DNA of 64,000 nt, from contig DEHZ01000008.1 of the NCBI GenBank assembly GCA_002352205.1, positions 1 to 64,000 on the forward strand. The letters are read 5' to 3'. Numbering within the stretch: position 1 is the stretch's first letter; every line of letters starts with the position of its first letter. Origin of the DNA: Flavobacterium sp. UBA2787. GTDB lineage: Bacteria; Bacteroidota; Bacteroidia; Flavobacteriales; Flavobacteriaceae. This document shows positions 56,163 to 64,000 of the stretch, in pieces. The translations under genes and the position numbers were made by a program. A model generated the notes under the pieces. That model did no database searches and was not told where the DNA came from. It saw nothing but the letters and a program-made list of their open reading frames with translations.

Positions 56163-58088
56163 TTAATTCACTCTATAAATAGAAACCTTTTTACTGATTT
56201 CCTGATTGTCTGCTGTAATTAATTTCACTATGTAAATGCTATCACTTAATCCAATTGTTGGGAAAGAATAGATTTCTTCGGCTCCTAACTTTTCTTTTGT
56301 GAAGATTAATTTACCTGTTATATCAAACAATGTAGCTGATTTTAAATCAACTAAATTTGGATTTTTGATTGAAAGCAATTCATTTTCATTGTTTTGAACA
56401 ATCATAAACTGTTCGCTTTTGATGGTTTCATTTCCTAATGTTTCATCTAAGAAAGTAACTTCAAAGCGATCTGTTGTAGTTCCTCCCGCTGGTAAAGTTA
56501 TATCTACAAAACTATTTTTGATATCATGATAGATATTCGTTTCACTATCAAAAAGGAAAATATTTTCTGCAGCATCAAAATTGATAATATCACCCACATA
56601 AACTCTAAACGTAGATTGATTATTAGCTTTTAATGCAAATGGTATTCTTTTATTAATATCAAATGGCAATGTTGAAATCACAAACTGATTATCTTCTGTT
56701 AGAGGAAAATAAACGTCTGTTGGCAAATTCACGCCTTGACTTGGTGCGTCATAAGCATTGTCAAGACCATCATTTGCATTTGGATTGAATGCCAAAACTA
56801 CTTCTCTTGTAAATTGATTATTCAAAATGGTTTGAATTCTAATTTGAGGAACTTGCAATTTAGAAAATTGAGTATAATCTGTTCCTGTTAAGTTTGGAAT
56901 TTCCGGCCAATTTGTATCTGAGTCAGAACTTGTTTCAAAATTTTCTGCATTTCTTTCAAATTGAGAATTGTTTGGAATACCTTCTTTCATAAAAACGCGG
57001 TAACGGTTTCTCATTACTGCAGTACCGACAGCTACTGACCCTTTTATTATGAATCCCTGTCCAATAGGAGAAAACATTCTGCGATAGTTTATTCCTGAAT
57101 TTCCTGATGTATTATTAAATGAACCATCACCATTGTACGTATTCCAAGGAGCACTAGTATATGTTCCGGGAGAAAATGCATCAACATTATTGGGGACATA
57201 AACTCCATATCCTCCAACATAATCAGATAAAGTATGAGAAGTAGCAGGTTTCTGATGTTCCCAGAAATAAGCATTTCCATTAATAATTGGTGAAACTGAA
57301 GCAGACACAGCTCCCGTGACATAATCAACTGTACGACCATTGTTTTCTAACAAAAACAAATTCAAATTAATCGCTGATGGATATGGATTTCCGGTTAACG
57401 TACTTTCTGTATATCCAGTTCCCCCATCAACTGAGTTTCCAACGGGGATATTGATTGTTCCATCGTTTGGTTTTCCTCTAAAATCATAACGTTGGTTGTT
57501 TCCTGGGTTATTTTGAACTCCTAAAACGGTGGTATTATCTGAACCGCTAACGCCTTTCATGGTGAAACCTTGACCTGCTTCAATTGAAGTAGCTGCTGCA
57601 ATATAATTCCAATTTGAATATTGATTAGTTGTTGTTAATGTATAAATCCATCGGCTAGAAATGTTTAAGGCAGTATTAGTGCTTGAACCATTTAATCCTG
57701 TTATAATTGTTTCGCCTCCAAAAGTTGTTAATCCGGTTGGTCTTTTCAATAAAGAAATACCAAAATTAGAATTGCCAAGACTTGCAGAGGGCACTCCTAC
57801 CGGCGAACACCAATAATTATAACCAAAATTGTTTGAAGTACCTTCTTGAAATGCAGATAACGTTCCTAATCCAGTATTGTTAGAACCTACTGTCGTTTTT
57901 TGCAACAATTGGCTTTCATTACGCAAATAAATATTTCCGGTGCTAGCCAAATTTACATCTTGAGTAACCGTGACATATTGGTCATTTACATATAAAAAGC
58001 TACCGGAGCTTACAAACAACTGAGCTTGGGATTGAAATCCGAAAAAAACAATTCCAATAACGATAAAAAACTTTAGTAATCTTCTCAT
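56163..58088 (-). CDS. Secreted surface protein with shared NPYPSA module and T9SS tail
   Basis: 641 residues. Signal peptide 1-22 (ends QSQAQ). Nearly the whole mature protein is the shared module: NYWCSPVGVP, GQGFTMKG, LTGNPYPSAINLNLFL, NAYFWEHQ, SPIGQGFIIKG, LPFDINKRIPFALK and RFEVTFLDETL. The tail (LFDITGKLIFTKE ... KKVSIYRVN) is type C-like with four extra residues at the end. It is the shortest of the four module proteins and lacks added N-terminal binding domains. It is divergent from 58349-62494; a single half-site (TTTGTCGA, 58196-58189, minus) lies upstream. Confidence 0.83.
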   Translation of the reverse strand: MRRLLKFFIVIGIVFFGFQSQAQLFVSSGSFLYVNDQYVTVTQDVNLASTGNIYLRNESQLLQKTTVGSNNTGLGTLSAFQEGTSNNFGYNYWCSPVGVPSASLGNSNFGISLLKRPTGLTTFGGETIITGLNGSSTNTALNISSRWIYTLTTTNQYSNWNYIAAATSIEAGQGFTMKGVSGSDNTTVLGVQNNPGNNQRYDFRGKPNDGTINIPVGNSVDGGTGYTESTLTGNPYPSAINLNLFLLENNGRTVDYVTGAVSASVSPIINGNAYFWEHQKPATSHTLSDYVGGYGVYVPNNVDAFSPGTYTSAPWNTYNGDGSFNNTSGNSGINYRRMFSPIGQGFIIKGSVAVGTAVMRNRYRVFMKEGIPNNSQFERNAENFETSSDSDTNWPEIPNLTGTDYTQFSKLQVPQIRIQTILNNQFTREVVLAFNPNANDGLDNAYDAPSQGVNLPTDVYFPLTEDNQFVISTLPFDINKRIPFALKANNQSTFRVYVGDIINFDAAENIFLFDSETNIYHDIKNSFVDITLPAGGTTTDRFEVTFLDETLGNETIKSEQFMIVQNNENELLSIKNPNLVDLKSATLFDITGKLIFTKEKLGAEEIYSFPTIGLSDSIYIVKLITADNQEISKKVSIYRVN

Positions 58089-58107
58089 AACTAAAAACTT
58101 AAAAAAC

Positions 58108-58115
58108 CAAATTTA
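58108..58115 (-). promoter_or_regulatory. Possible -7 box of the 58088 gene
   Basis: TAAATTTG on the minus strand matches TAnnTTTG, 19 nt before the start. The surroundings are very AT-rich and there is no -33 TTG, so the match could be chance. Confidence 0.35.
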
Positions 58116-58256
58116 ATTAAATAATTAATAAAATCATTTTTTGTCTTCGTTTTTTTTTAACAATTTAAAAAAAAGTAACTCTAAACAATCGACAAAGTGT
58201 AAGTAAATTTAACATTTGAGTATTATTTTTCTTATAAATATTTAAATATTATGCTT

Positions 58257-58301
58257 TTCATCGATTTTTTTGTACACTTTATCGGATTTAAAATATATTT
58301 G
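58257..58301 (+). promoter_or_regulatory. Paired direct repeat (site C) overlapping an exact promoter
   Basis: TTCATCGA (58257-58264) and TTTATCGG (58278-58285) are 21 bp apart. TTTG (58269-58272), 21-bp spacer and TATATTTG (58294-58301) form a full Bacteroidota promoter, with the -33 box between the two repeats. The start codon at 58349 is 47 nt further on. Best-defined of the four paired sites. Confidence 0.68.
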
Positions 58302-58348
58302 TGGTGTCAAAAATTAATAAATAAAAAACTCAATTAAATTAGTAAGTC

Positions 58349-61300
58349 ATGAAAAAACATTCAGCACTAATTAATAGTATAAAAAAAGAAGATTTAAGTA
58401 CTAATCTTTTAACTAAGTTAATATTGGTACTATTCATAACAATAAACTACAATTCCGTATCACAAACGGTAATTATTAATCCTGCAACAAACGGTGGATT
58501 TGAAAGTGGTACTACATTTGGAGCAAATGGATGGACTGCAACAACCGGAACATCATCTCAAAACCAATGGGTTTGTCATACTGGTGCGACTGCCGGATTT
58601 TCTGGAACAAGATGTGCTTACATTACCAACAACACATCTGCTGCTACACCTCCACACAATTATACACTCACAACAAACCGCAGAACACATTTGTATAGAG
58701 ATGTTACTTTGCCTTCAGGCGAAAGTAATATTGAGTTAAGTTTTAGTTGGATAGGTAGAGGGCAAAACTTTACAGATTATTTGAGAATATGGTTGACACC
58801 TACTTCTTATACACCAACCTATGGAACAATAATATCTGCAATAGGTTCAGCTCCAGGAGGTAGAATTTTATTAGCTTCTTATCAAAATCAAGCATCATGG
58901 ACAAATACATCTATTAATTTACCAACTGCATATGCGGGTCAGACTTTTCGTTTAGTTTTTGAATGGGTAAATAATAACAGTAGCGGTACACAACCACCTG
59001 CTGCAATAGATAACATCTCATTAACTACTCAAACATACAACGATGAATGCTCAACTGCTTTTGCATTAAGCGTTAATCCAACTTCAGTTTGTACAACGTC
59101 AACAAATGGTACAACAGTTGTAGCAACACAATCACAAAGTGGGTGTGCAGGAGTGGCCGATGATGATGTTTGGTTTAGTTTTGTAGCTACTTCAGCATTG
59201 CATTCAGTAACGGTAACACCCGATACATTAAATGATGCCGTTTTGCAAATATTTAATGGGTCATGCGGTTCTTTGTCAAGCATTGTTTGTCAAGATTTAA
59301 CCGCATCAAACTCCCAAGAAGTTGCAACAGTTAGCGGATTAACAATTGGAGCAACTTATTATTTAAGAGTTTACAGTTATGGCAGTAATTCCAGCAATCG
59401 CGGAACATTTTCAGTTTGTGTAACTACCCCTGTAGACCCTTGTGATTCTATAACAAGTATTAGTGGTTGTGGGGCACTTACAAACGTAACAATGTCATCT
59501 GGAACAGGTCTATATCCAAATTCCACATGTGGAAATTCAACTCCTGGTTTAGAGAATATTTACTCATTTACTCCAACTGTTTCGGGAACTTTTGCTATTC
59601 AACAGTTGAATTCTTATACTACAATAAACTATCAATATAAAGCTGCGTCAGGGGGATGTAATAATACCGGATGGACATGTATTCAAGCATTAAATGGTGC
59701 TCAAACTAGTTATACTTTTTATATGTCGGCTGGAACAACTTACTATATTATCGTTGACCCTCAAAATAGTACTGGAGGTAATTTTAGTTTTCAAATTAAC
59801 TGTTTAACCGCTGCATGTTCAGCTGGTGAAGGAATAGGAACGTCTGCTTTAGGCTGTCCTTCCGTAACATCAGGTGGATTGGGGTTAAGTGGTGCAAATC
59901 CGGACCCAATAGCATGCGATGCTACAACTACGTGTACTACTTTAGAAGCAAACTATTTAAAATTAGGGCAAACGACCAATTATACTGTTGAATCTATCGC
60001 TTATGCACCTCCTTATCAGTATGAATGTTTGGCAAATCCTGTGAGTGTAAATATTGATGACGTTTGGTCTGAAGAAATCTATTTGCCTTTTTCATTCTGT
60101 TTTTATGGCAATACATACAATTCATGTTTAATTGGCTCTAACGGAACATTAACATTTGACACTTCAAATGCCAGTGGCTATGCTGGATGGCAATTTGCAA
60201 ATAACTTGCCAAGTACTGTTGGTGCATTATTTAACAATACTATCTATGGTGTTTATCATGATATTGACCCGAGTAAAGGTGGCACAGTTGGATGGGAGTT
60301 AATTTTCTTAGATAGTGGTTGTAGAGCATTAGTTGCCTCATGGCACGATATCCCAATGTATTCAAATACTTGTAATTCAATTCTTTACACAGGCATGATG
60401 GTGCTTTATGAAGATTCAAACGTAATTGAAGTGTACATTGAAGAAAAAAATGTATGTCCAACTTGGAATGGCGGAAATGCTGTTGTAGGTATTCAAAATA
60501 GCAATGGTACACAAGCTGTGGTTGCTCCTAACAGAAACTCTTTAAGTACAGATTGGACTGTTACAAATGAAGCATGGCGATTTGTTCCGTCTGGAACTCC
60601 AATAACAACTTTAGAATGGTTTGAAGGATCAGGAACTAGTGGTCCACTGATTGGCACAACTGATACAATTGAAGTGTGTCCTTCTACAACAACAACTTAT
60701 ACAGCTAGAGTAACCTATGAACTTTGCAATGGATCAACAGTAGTTGAAACAGATGAAACTGAAGTAGCTGTAATTGAAGATAAAATTTGGAATGGCTCTG
60801 TTGATATAGATTGGGACAAACCAAATAACTGGACACCAGCAGGAATTCCAACCAGTTTAGATTGTGTAACTATACCTGTAACCGCAAATGATCCGGTTAT
60901 AGCCGGAACAGAATATGAAGGATTAGCTAAAAATCTACGAGTATTAAACGGAGCATCATTAACTGTAAAATCAGATAATGCAATTACTGTAACAGACTGG
61001 GTTGAAGTTGAACCAACTGCTCTTTTTGAAATTGAAAATGATGCAAGTCTAGTTCAAATAAATAATGTAACGAATACAGGAAACATTTTATATAGAAGAA
61101 ATGCATTCATCAGAAAATTAGATTATGTGTATTGGTCTTCTCCTGTATCGCCTTTCCATGTTAGTGCAGTATCTCCCGGAACTTCCGCATCACTTAGATT
61201 TTTCTGGAACACAACTATTGCAAACACAAATGGAGGATTAGGAACATGGTCTGGTGCCAATGAGAATATGATTCCAGGAAAAGGTTATATTATTCGTGGT

Positions 61301-62494
61301 CCAAATAATTTTGATACGACTATACAACAATTTACAGCCAATTTTACGGGTGTACCAAATAATGGAAACATTAGTGTACCAATTGCTCGCGGAAGCTATA
61401 CCGGACCAGATTATCCGGGAACTAATGGTGTAATTATAACAAATTTAGATGATAACTTTAACCTTATCGGAAATCCTTATCCGTCTGCTATACGTTATAC
61501 TGATTTTATGGCTGCAAACCCAAATTTAGAAGGTTCTATAAGAGTATGGACACATGGAACACTTCCAAATAACTCCACTCCAAATCCTTTTTACAGTAGT
61601 TTTGCATATAATTATACCTCAGCGGATTATATCATACATAACGGTACTGGAACAATCAGCGGACCTGAAACGTATGACGGATATATTCCTGCCGGACAAA
61701 GCTTCTTCGTTATTATGTTAGACGGAGCAGCAACAACATCCAATGCGAATTTCACAAACTCAATGAGGGTTAGAAATAACAATGGTCAATTTTATAGAAA
61801 TTCAAATACAGATGAAACGCAATCTGAAAATGCAAACAATAGAATTTGGTTAGATTTAGTAGCTCAAAGCGGAACAATGAGCAGAACATTAATTGGTTAT
61901 GTAGAAGGTGCAACTTATGAAAAAGACCGCATGTTTGATGCTTATACCAAAACTGCCAACGCTATGATTTTATATTCTTTAATTGACACCGAAAAAGCAT
62001 GTATTCAAGGTAGACCATTGCCATTTGATAACAATGATGTTGTACCGCTTGGTTTTAAAGTTAGTACGGATGGAATTTATACTATAGCCATTGCTGCTGT
62101 TGATGGAATATTTTCTAATGACCAGACTGTTTATTTAAGAGATAAAACATTAAATACAGTACATAATTTATCTGTAGACCCATATTCGTTCACCACAAAT
62201 TCAGGAATTTATAACGAACGATTTGAATTGCTTTATCAAGACGAAACATTGGGGATTGATCAGATAGAAAATTTTGGTATAAAAGTTATCACAAATGACA
62301 GAATTGTTGTTCGTTCTGGAAATGAACAAATTAAAGAAATTCAAGTTTTTGATATGTTGGGAAGAAAAGTAAATCACTACTATTCTGTTAATGTGAATGA
62401 ATTCGCCCTGAACGAGCAAAAAAGTAATCAAACCTTACTACTCAAAATTACTACTGAAAATGATAATATAACAATCAAAAAAATCTTGTTTTAA
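58349..62494 (+). CDS. Very large secreted surface protein with shared module and type C T9SS tail
   Basis: 1381 residues. Extended N-region and signal peptide (~1-40, ends SVSQ). Order: a MAM/CBM-like jelly-roll domain (~48-225, NGGFESGT), two pre-peptidase-like domains (~230-490, YYLRVYSYG and YYIIVDPQN), a nidogen-like domain (~525-750, FCFYGNTYNSCLIGSNGTLTF), an Ig-like segment, and then the shared module (~870-1300): YVYWSSPVSPFH, KGYIIRGPNNF, NLIGNPYPSAIRYTDFM, IRVWTHGTLP, RIWLDL, LPFDNNDVVPLGFK and RFELLYQDETL. Tail VFDMLGRKVNHYY ... KKILF. It is probably exposed on the surface or released. It has its own promoter and terminator. Confidence 0.87.
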   Translation: MKKHSALINSIKKEDLSTNLLTKLILVLFITINYNSVSQTVIINPATNGGFESGTTFGANGWTATTGTSSQNQWVCHTGATAGFSGTRCAYITNNTSAATPPHNYTLTTNRRTHLYRDVTLPSGESNIELSFSWIGRGQNFTDYLRIWLTPTSYTPTYGTIISAIGSAPGGRILLASYQNQASWTNTSINLPTAYAGQTFRLVFEWVNNNSSGTQPPAAIDNISLTTQTYNDECSTAFALSVNPTSVCTTSTNGTTVVATQSQSGCAGVADDDVWFSFVATSALHSVTVTPDTLNDAVLQIFNGSCGSLSSIVCQDLTASNSQEVATVSGLTIGATYYLRVYSYGSNSSNRGTFSVCVTTPVDPCDSITSISGCGALTNVTMSSGTGLYPNSTCGNSTPGLENIYSFTPTVSGTFAIQQLNSYTTINYQYKAASGGCNNTGWTCIQALNGAQTSYTFYMSAGTTYYIIVDPQNSTGGNFSFQINCLTAACSAGEGIGTSALGCPSVTSGGLGLSGANPDPIACDATTTCTTLEANYLKLGQTTNYTVESIAYAPPYQYECLANPVSVNIDDVWSEEIYLPFSFCFYGNTYNSCLIGSNGTLTFDTSNASGYAGWQFANNLPSTVGALFNNTIYGVYHDIDPSKGGTVGWELIFLDSGCRALVASWHDIPMYSNTCNSILYTGMMVLYEDSNVIEVYIEEKNVCPTWNGGNAVVGIQNSNGTQAVVAPNRNSLSTDWTVTNEAWRFVPSGTPITTLEWFEGSGTSGPLIGTTDTIEVCPSTTTTYTARVTYELCNGSTVVETDETEVAVIEDKIWNGSVDIDWDKPNNWTPAGIPTSLDCVTIPVTANDPVIAGTEYEGLAKNLRVLNGASLTVKSDNAITVTDWVEVEPTALFEIENDASLVQINNVTNTGNILYRRNAFIRKLDYVYWSSPVSPFHVSAVSPGTSASLRFFWNTTIANTNGGLGTWSGANENMIPGKGYIIRGPNNFDTTIQQFTANFTGVPNNGNISVPIARGSYTGPDYPGTNGVIITNLDDNFNLIGNPYPSAIRYTDFMAANPNLEGSIRVWTHGTLPNNSTPNPFYSSFAYNYTSADYIIHNGTGTISGPETYDGYIPAGQSFFVIMLDGAATTSNANFTNSMRVRNNNGQFYRNSNTDETQSENANNRIWLDLVAQSGTMSRTLIGYVEGATYEKDRMFDAYTKTANAMILYSLIDTEKACIQGRPLPFDNNDVVPLGFKVSTDGIYTIAIAAVDGIFSNDQTVYLRDKTLNTVHNLSVDPYSFTTNSGIYNERFELLYQDETLGIDQIENFGIKVITNDRIVVRSGNEQIKEIQVFDMLGRKVNHYYSVNVNEFALNEQKSNQTLLLKITTENDNITIKKILF

Positions 62495-62545
62495 AATTAA
62501 ACACTCTTTTTTAAGAATAATAAAAGATAAAATTAAAATAACCTT

Positions 62546-62577
62546 AACCGTCTGAAAAATCAGGCGGTTTTTTTTTG
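62546..62577 (+). terminator. Intrinsic terminator of the 58349-62494 gene
   Basis: AACCGTCTGA (62546-62555), AAAA loop, TCAGGCGGTT (62560-62569; one G-U), then eight T. Confidence 0.92.
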
Positions 62578-62607
62578 ATACACTGACAAATTTAACATTT
62601 TTAACTT

Positions 62608-62636
62608 TTCATCGAGTTTTACTAATCATTCAACGA
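62608..62636 (+). promoter_or_regulatory. Paired direct repeat (site D)
   Basis: TTCATCGA (62608-62615) and TTCAACGA (62629-62636) are 21 bp apart, the same spacing as site C. No exact -7 box follows at the expected distance (TATTTATTG is the nearest). The next gene starts 267 bp downstream. Confidence 0.5.
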
Positions 62637-62903
62637 TTATTTATTGTAAACAACTCACTATCAACTAAATTTACTCAACAATTTCCAAAAATACCTCCCA
62701 AAAATCATTTTAGTTGAATATATCCATTTAACTAAAATCTGATATGAAATTGTTATTCCAAATTCCATTTTCATATAAAAATCATTAAAACAATGTGATC
62801 CCCAATTCATATTGCATAATGACAATTCCGCTTTTCTAATCATAATTGATTTGAAAAGTTCCAAATTCAACTATTTACTTTTTATATCTAAACCGTATAG
62901 ATT

Positions 62904-64000
62904 ATGAAAAACAATTACAATATATCATTTAAGATAATTGATAAAAACTTTAAAACTTCAATAAAATTTATATCCTTTTTATTCCTTTTTGGAATTTTTT
63001 CCGGCTACTCACAAGTAGTGGAAACGTTTACAAACACAGGAAATGGCTCTTGGACATGTCCATCAGGCGTTACAACAATAACTGTTGAATGCTGGGGTGG
63101 CGGTGGCGGAGGTCAAAGAGCAAACGGTAATCCTTCTGCCGGTGGAGGAGGCTCCGGAGGCGGGTATGTTAGAACAACTTACAATGTAACCGCAGGAAAC
63201 ACCTATTCGTTTAATATTGGAAATGGCGGAACAGGAAATTCCGGCGGAAACGGACTACCTACTTGGTTTATAAATAACTCAACTATTTTAGCCATTGGAG
63301 GAAGAGGTGCCGGAAATGCAATAGCCACAAACAATAGTTGGGGAATAGGTGCTACAGCATTTACAACCGGAAATATCGGAGGAACTATTACTAGCACTTA
63401 CGGTGGAAATGGTGGAAATGCAGGTAATAATTTTAGCGGTGGCGGAGGATCTAGTGCCGGAACAACCGTTTCTAACAATGCCAACGGAATTAATGGTGGT
63501 AACGCTCCTACAAACGGTTATGCCGGTGCAAATGGACGAAACAACAATGGTGCCGGTGCAGTTGGCGGAATTGGTGCAGGAGGTGCAGGAGGAAGAACAT
63601 CAAACGGAACGGATCAAAATGGAGGTGGCGGAGGAAGAGGTCAAGTAAGAATTTCATATACAAACCCAAATGCAACTTGTGATACTGCAATATCTTTACC
63701 TTGTGGCACAATAAATATGGCAGGATTTACAAACGGCTCTACTAATATTAATCACGGAACAGGATGTTTCATGAGTAATTACGGAGTTTGGTACACTTTT
63801 GTTGGTGATGGTCAGCATACAACCATTACTTCAACAGCTTCGGGAGGATTTGACCACGAGATGTCTATATCGAGCGGCACTTGTGCTTCAAAAATCAATA
63901 TTGCTTGTAGGAACGATGACGACGATAATGGAACAGAGAGCTATTCTTTTCAAACCACTACTGGAACAACTTACTTTGTTTACATTGCTCATCATAACAA
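62904..64000 (+). CDS. Secreted glycine-rich surface protein, C-terminus beyond the window
   Basis: 365 complete codons from the ATG at 62904, open to the right edge; I translated it directly. The N-terminus has a signal peptide with a long basic N-region (~1-40, ends SGYSQ). A Gly-rich domain (~42-250) begins WTCPSGVTTITVECWGGGGG and contains many G-G-N/A repeats; it is the glycine-rich domain seen in many flavobacterial secreted proteins. From ~255 a pre-peptidase-like domain begins (CDTAISLPCGTINMAGF, VWYTFVGDGQ). A T9SS tail is expected outside the window. It follows 58349-62494 in the same direction. Confidence 0.85.
   Translation, partial: MKNNYNISFKIIDKNFKTSIKFISFLFLFGIFSGYSQVVETFTNTGNGSWTCPSGVTTITVECWGGGGGGQRANGNPSAGGGGSGGGYVRTTYNVTAGNTYSFNIGNGGTGNSGGNGLPTWFINNSTILAIGGRGAGNAIATNNSWGIGATAFTTGNIGGTITSTYGGNGGNAGNNFSGGGGSSAGTTVSNNANGINGGNAPTNGYAGANGRNNNGAGAVGGIGAGGAGGRTSNGTDQNGGGGGRGQVRISYTNPNATCDTAISLPCGTINMAGFTNGSTNINHGTGCFMSNYGVWYTFVGDGQHTTITSTASGGFDHEMSISSGTCASKINIACRNDDDDNGTESYSFQTTTGTTYFVYIAHHN

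Larger units (their letters stand above)
62495..62903. other. 409-bp intergenic region
   Basis: Holds the terminator at 62546-62577, paired repeat site D, a perfect 9-bp inverted repeat ATTTTAGTT/AACTAAAAT (62706-62714, 62729-62737), and about 270 bp of AT-rich leader before the ATG at 62904. A 69-codon minus-strand frame (62661-62870) shows no features of a real gene. Confidence 0.65.

Noticed and set aside
58168-58196. Fifth paired site upstream of the 58088 gene
   Set aside because: Only one half-site (TTTGTCGA, minus) is present; nothing like the repeat occurs 20-21 bp away.
62661-62870. 69-codon minus-strand open frame
   Set aside because: It lies in the leader between two plus-strand genes, has no recognisable motif and no promoter, and crosses the inverted repeat.
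63349-63648. 99-codon plus-strand frame within the glycine-rich gene
   Set aside because: It is out of frame with the gene starting at 62904, whose signal peptide and domain are clear; the frame is kept open by GGN repeats.
63060-63660. Repeated GGTGGCGGAGG-like units as a possible DNA repeat or CRISPR
   Set aside because: They are in-frame codons of a Gly-rich protein domain with irregular spacing, with no spacer-repeat structure.

Overview
The window is a chromosomal segment of a member of the Bacteroidota, most likely a Flavobacterium or close relative. The evidence is low G+C, a SusC/SusD pair, many proteins with type IX secretion (T9SS) C-terminal sorting tails, lipoproteins with bare S-C lipoboxes, and Bacteroidota-type -7 boxes (TAnnTTTG). 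Most genes lack a Shine-Dalgarno sequence, and the one clear exception is rpsU. I see no phage, insertion sequence, CRISPR array or rRNA gene.

Region by region: 1-11688 holds four minus-strand genes for large secreted, surface-sorted proteins; the first runs off the left edge. 12312-25763 is the core information-processing block, read on the minus strand in the order tRNA-Thr(UGU), tRNA-Tyr, tRNA-Thr(GGU), tuf, tRNA-Trp, secE, nusG, rplK, rplA, rplJ, rplL, rpoB, rpoC and a DUF3467 gene. Just upstream lie rpsU, xerC and hpf. 27561-39000 is mixed housekeeping: an EEP-fold membrane protein, a lipoprotein, an acyl-CoA dehydrogenase, a helix-hairpin-helix membrane protein, an AGCS transporter, a PspC-like protein, a small membrane protein, a DUF2851 protein, a PLP/CBS-domain enzyme and a porin. 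39070-48242 is a nutrient-uptake locus: susC, susD and two lipoproteins, followed by a terminator and a T9SS-sorted subtilase. 48438-56079 carries rnhB, lipB, lysS, two small exported proteins, hemL, a GH73/LysM muramidase and an ACC-deaminase-like PLP enzyme. 56163-64000 again holds large surface proteins: a divergent pair and a glycine-rich gene that runs off the right edge.

Six complete or partial surface-protein genes outside the Sus locus belong together. Four of them (4809-7097, 8863-11688, 56163-58088, 58349-62494) share a C-terminal module of roughly 400 residues that ends in a ChiA-like (type C) sorting tail. Four intergenic regions in front of these genes carry a matching pair of TTCATCGA-like direct repeats with start-to-start spacing of 20 or 21 bp. 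The geometry resembles operators of LytTR-type response regulators, so the surface proteins may form one regulon. This is the most original signal I see in the window.

Other points worth following: a composite intergenic repeat of about 180-200 bp occurs twice in opposite orientations, each time ending exactly at the -7 box of a housekeeping gene. The hpf terminator is nested in the start region of the tRNA-tuf promoter. The rpsU terminator runs directly into the xerC start codon. rpsU has a full-length Shine-Dalgarno sequence. Hairpins sit at the rplL-rpoB, rpoB-rpoC and tuf-tRNA-Trp junctions.
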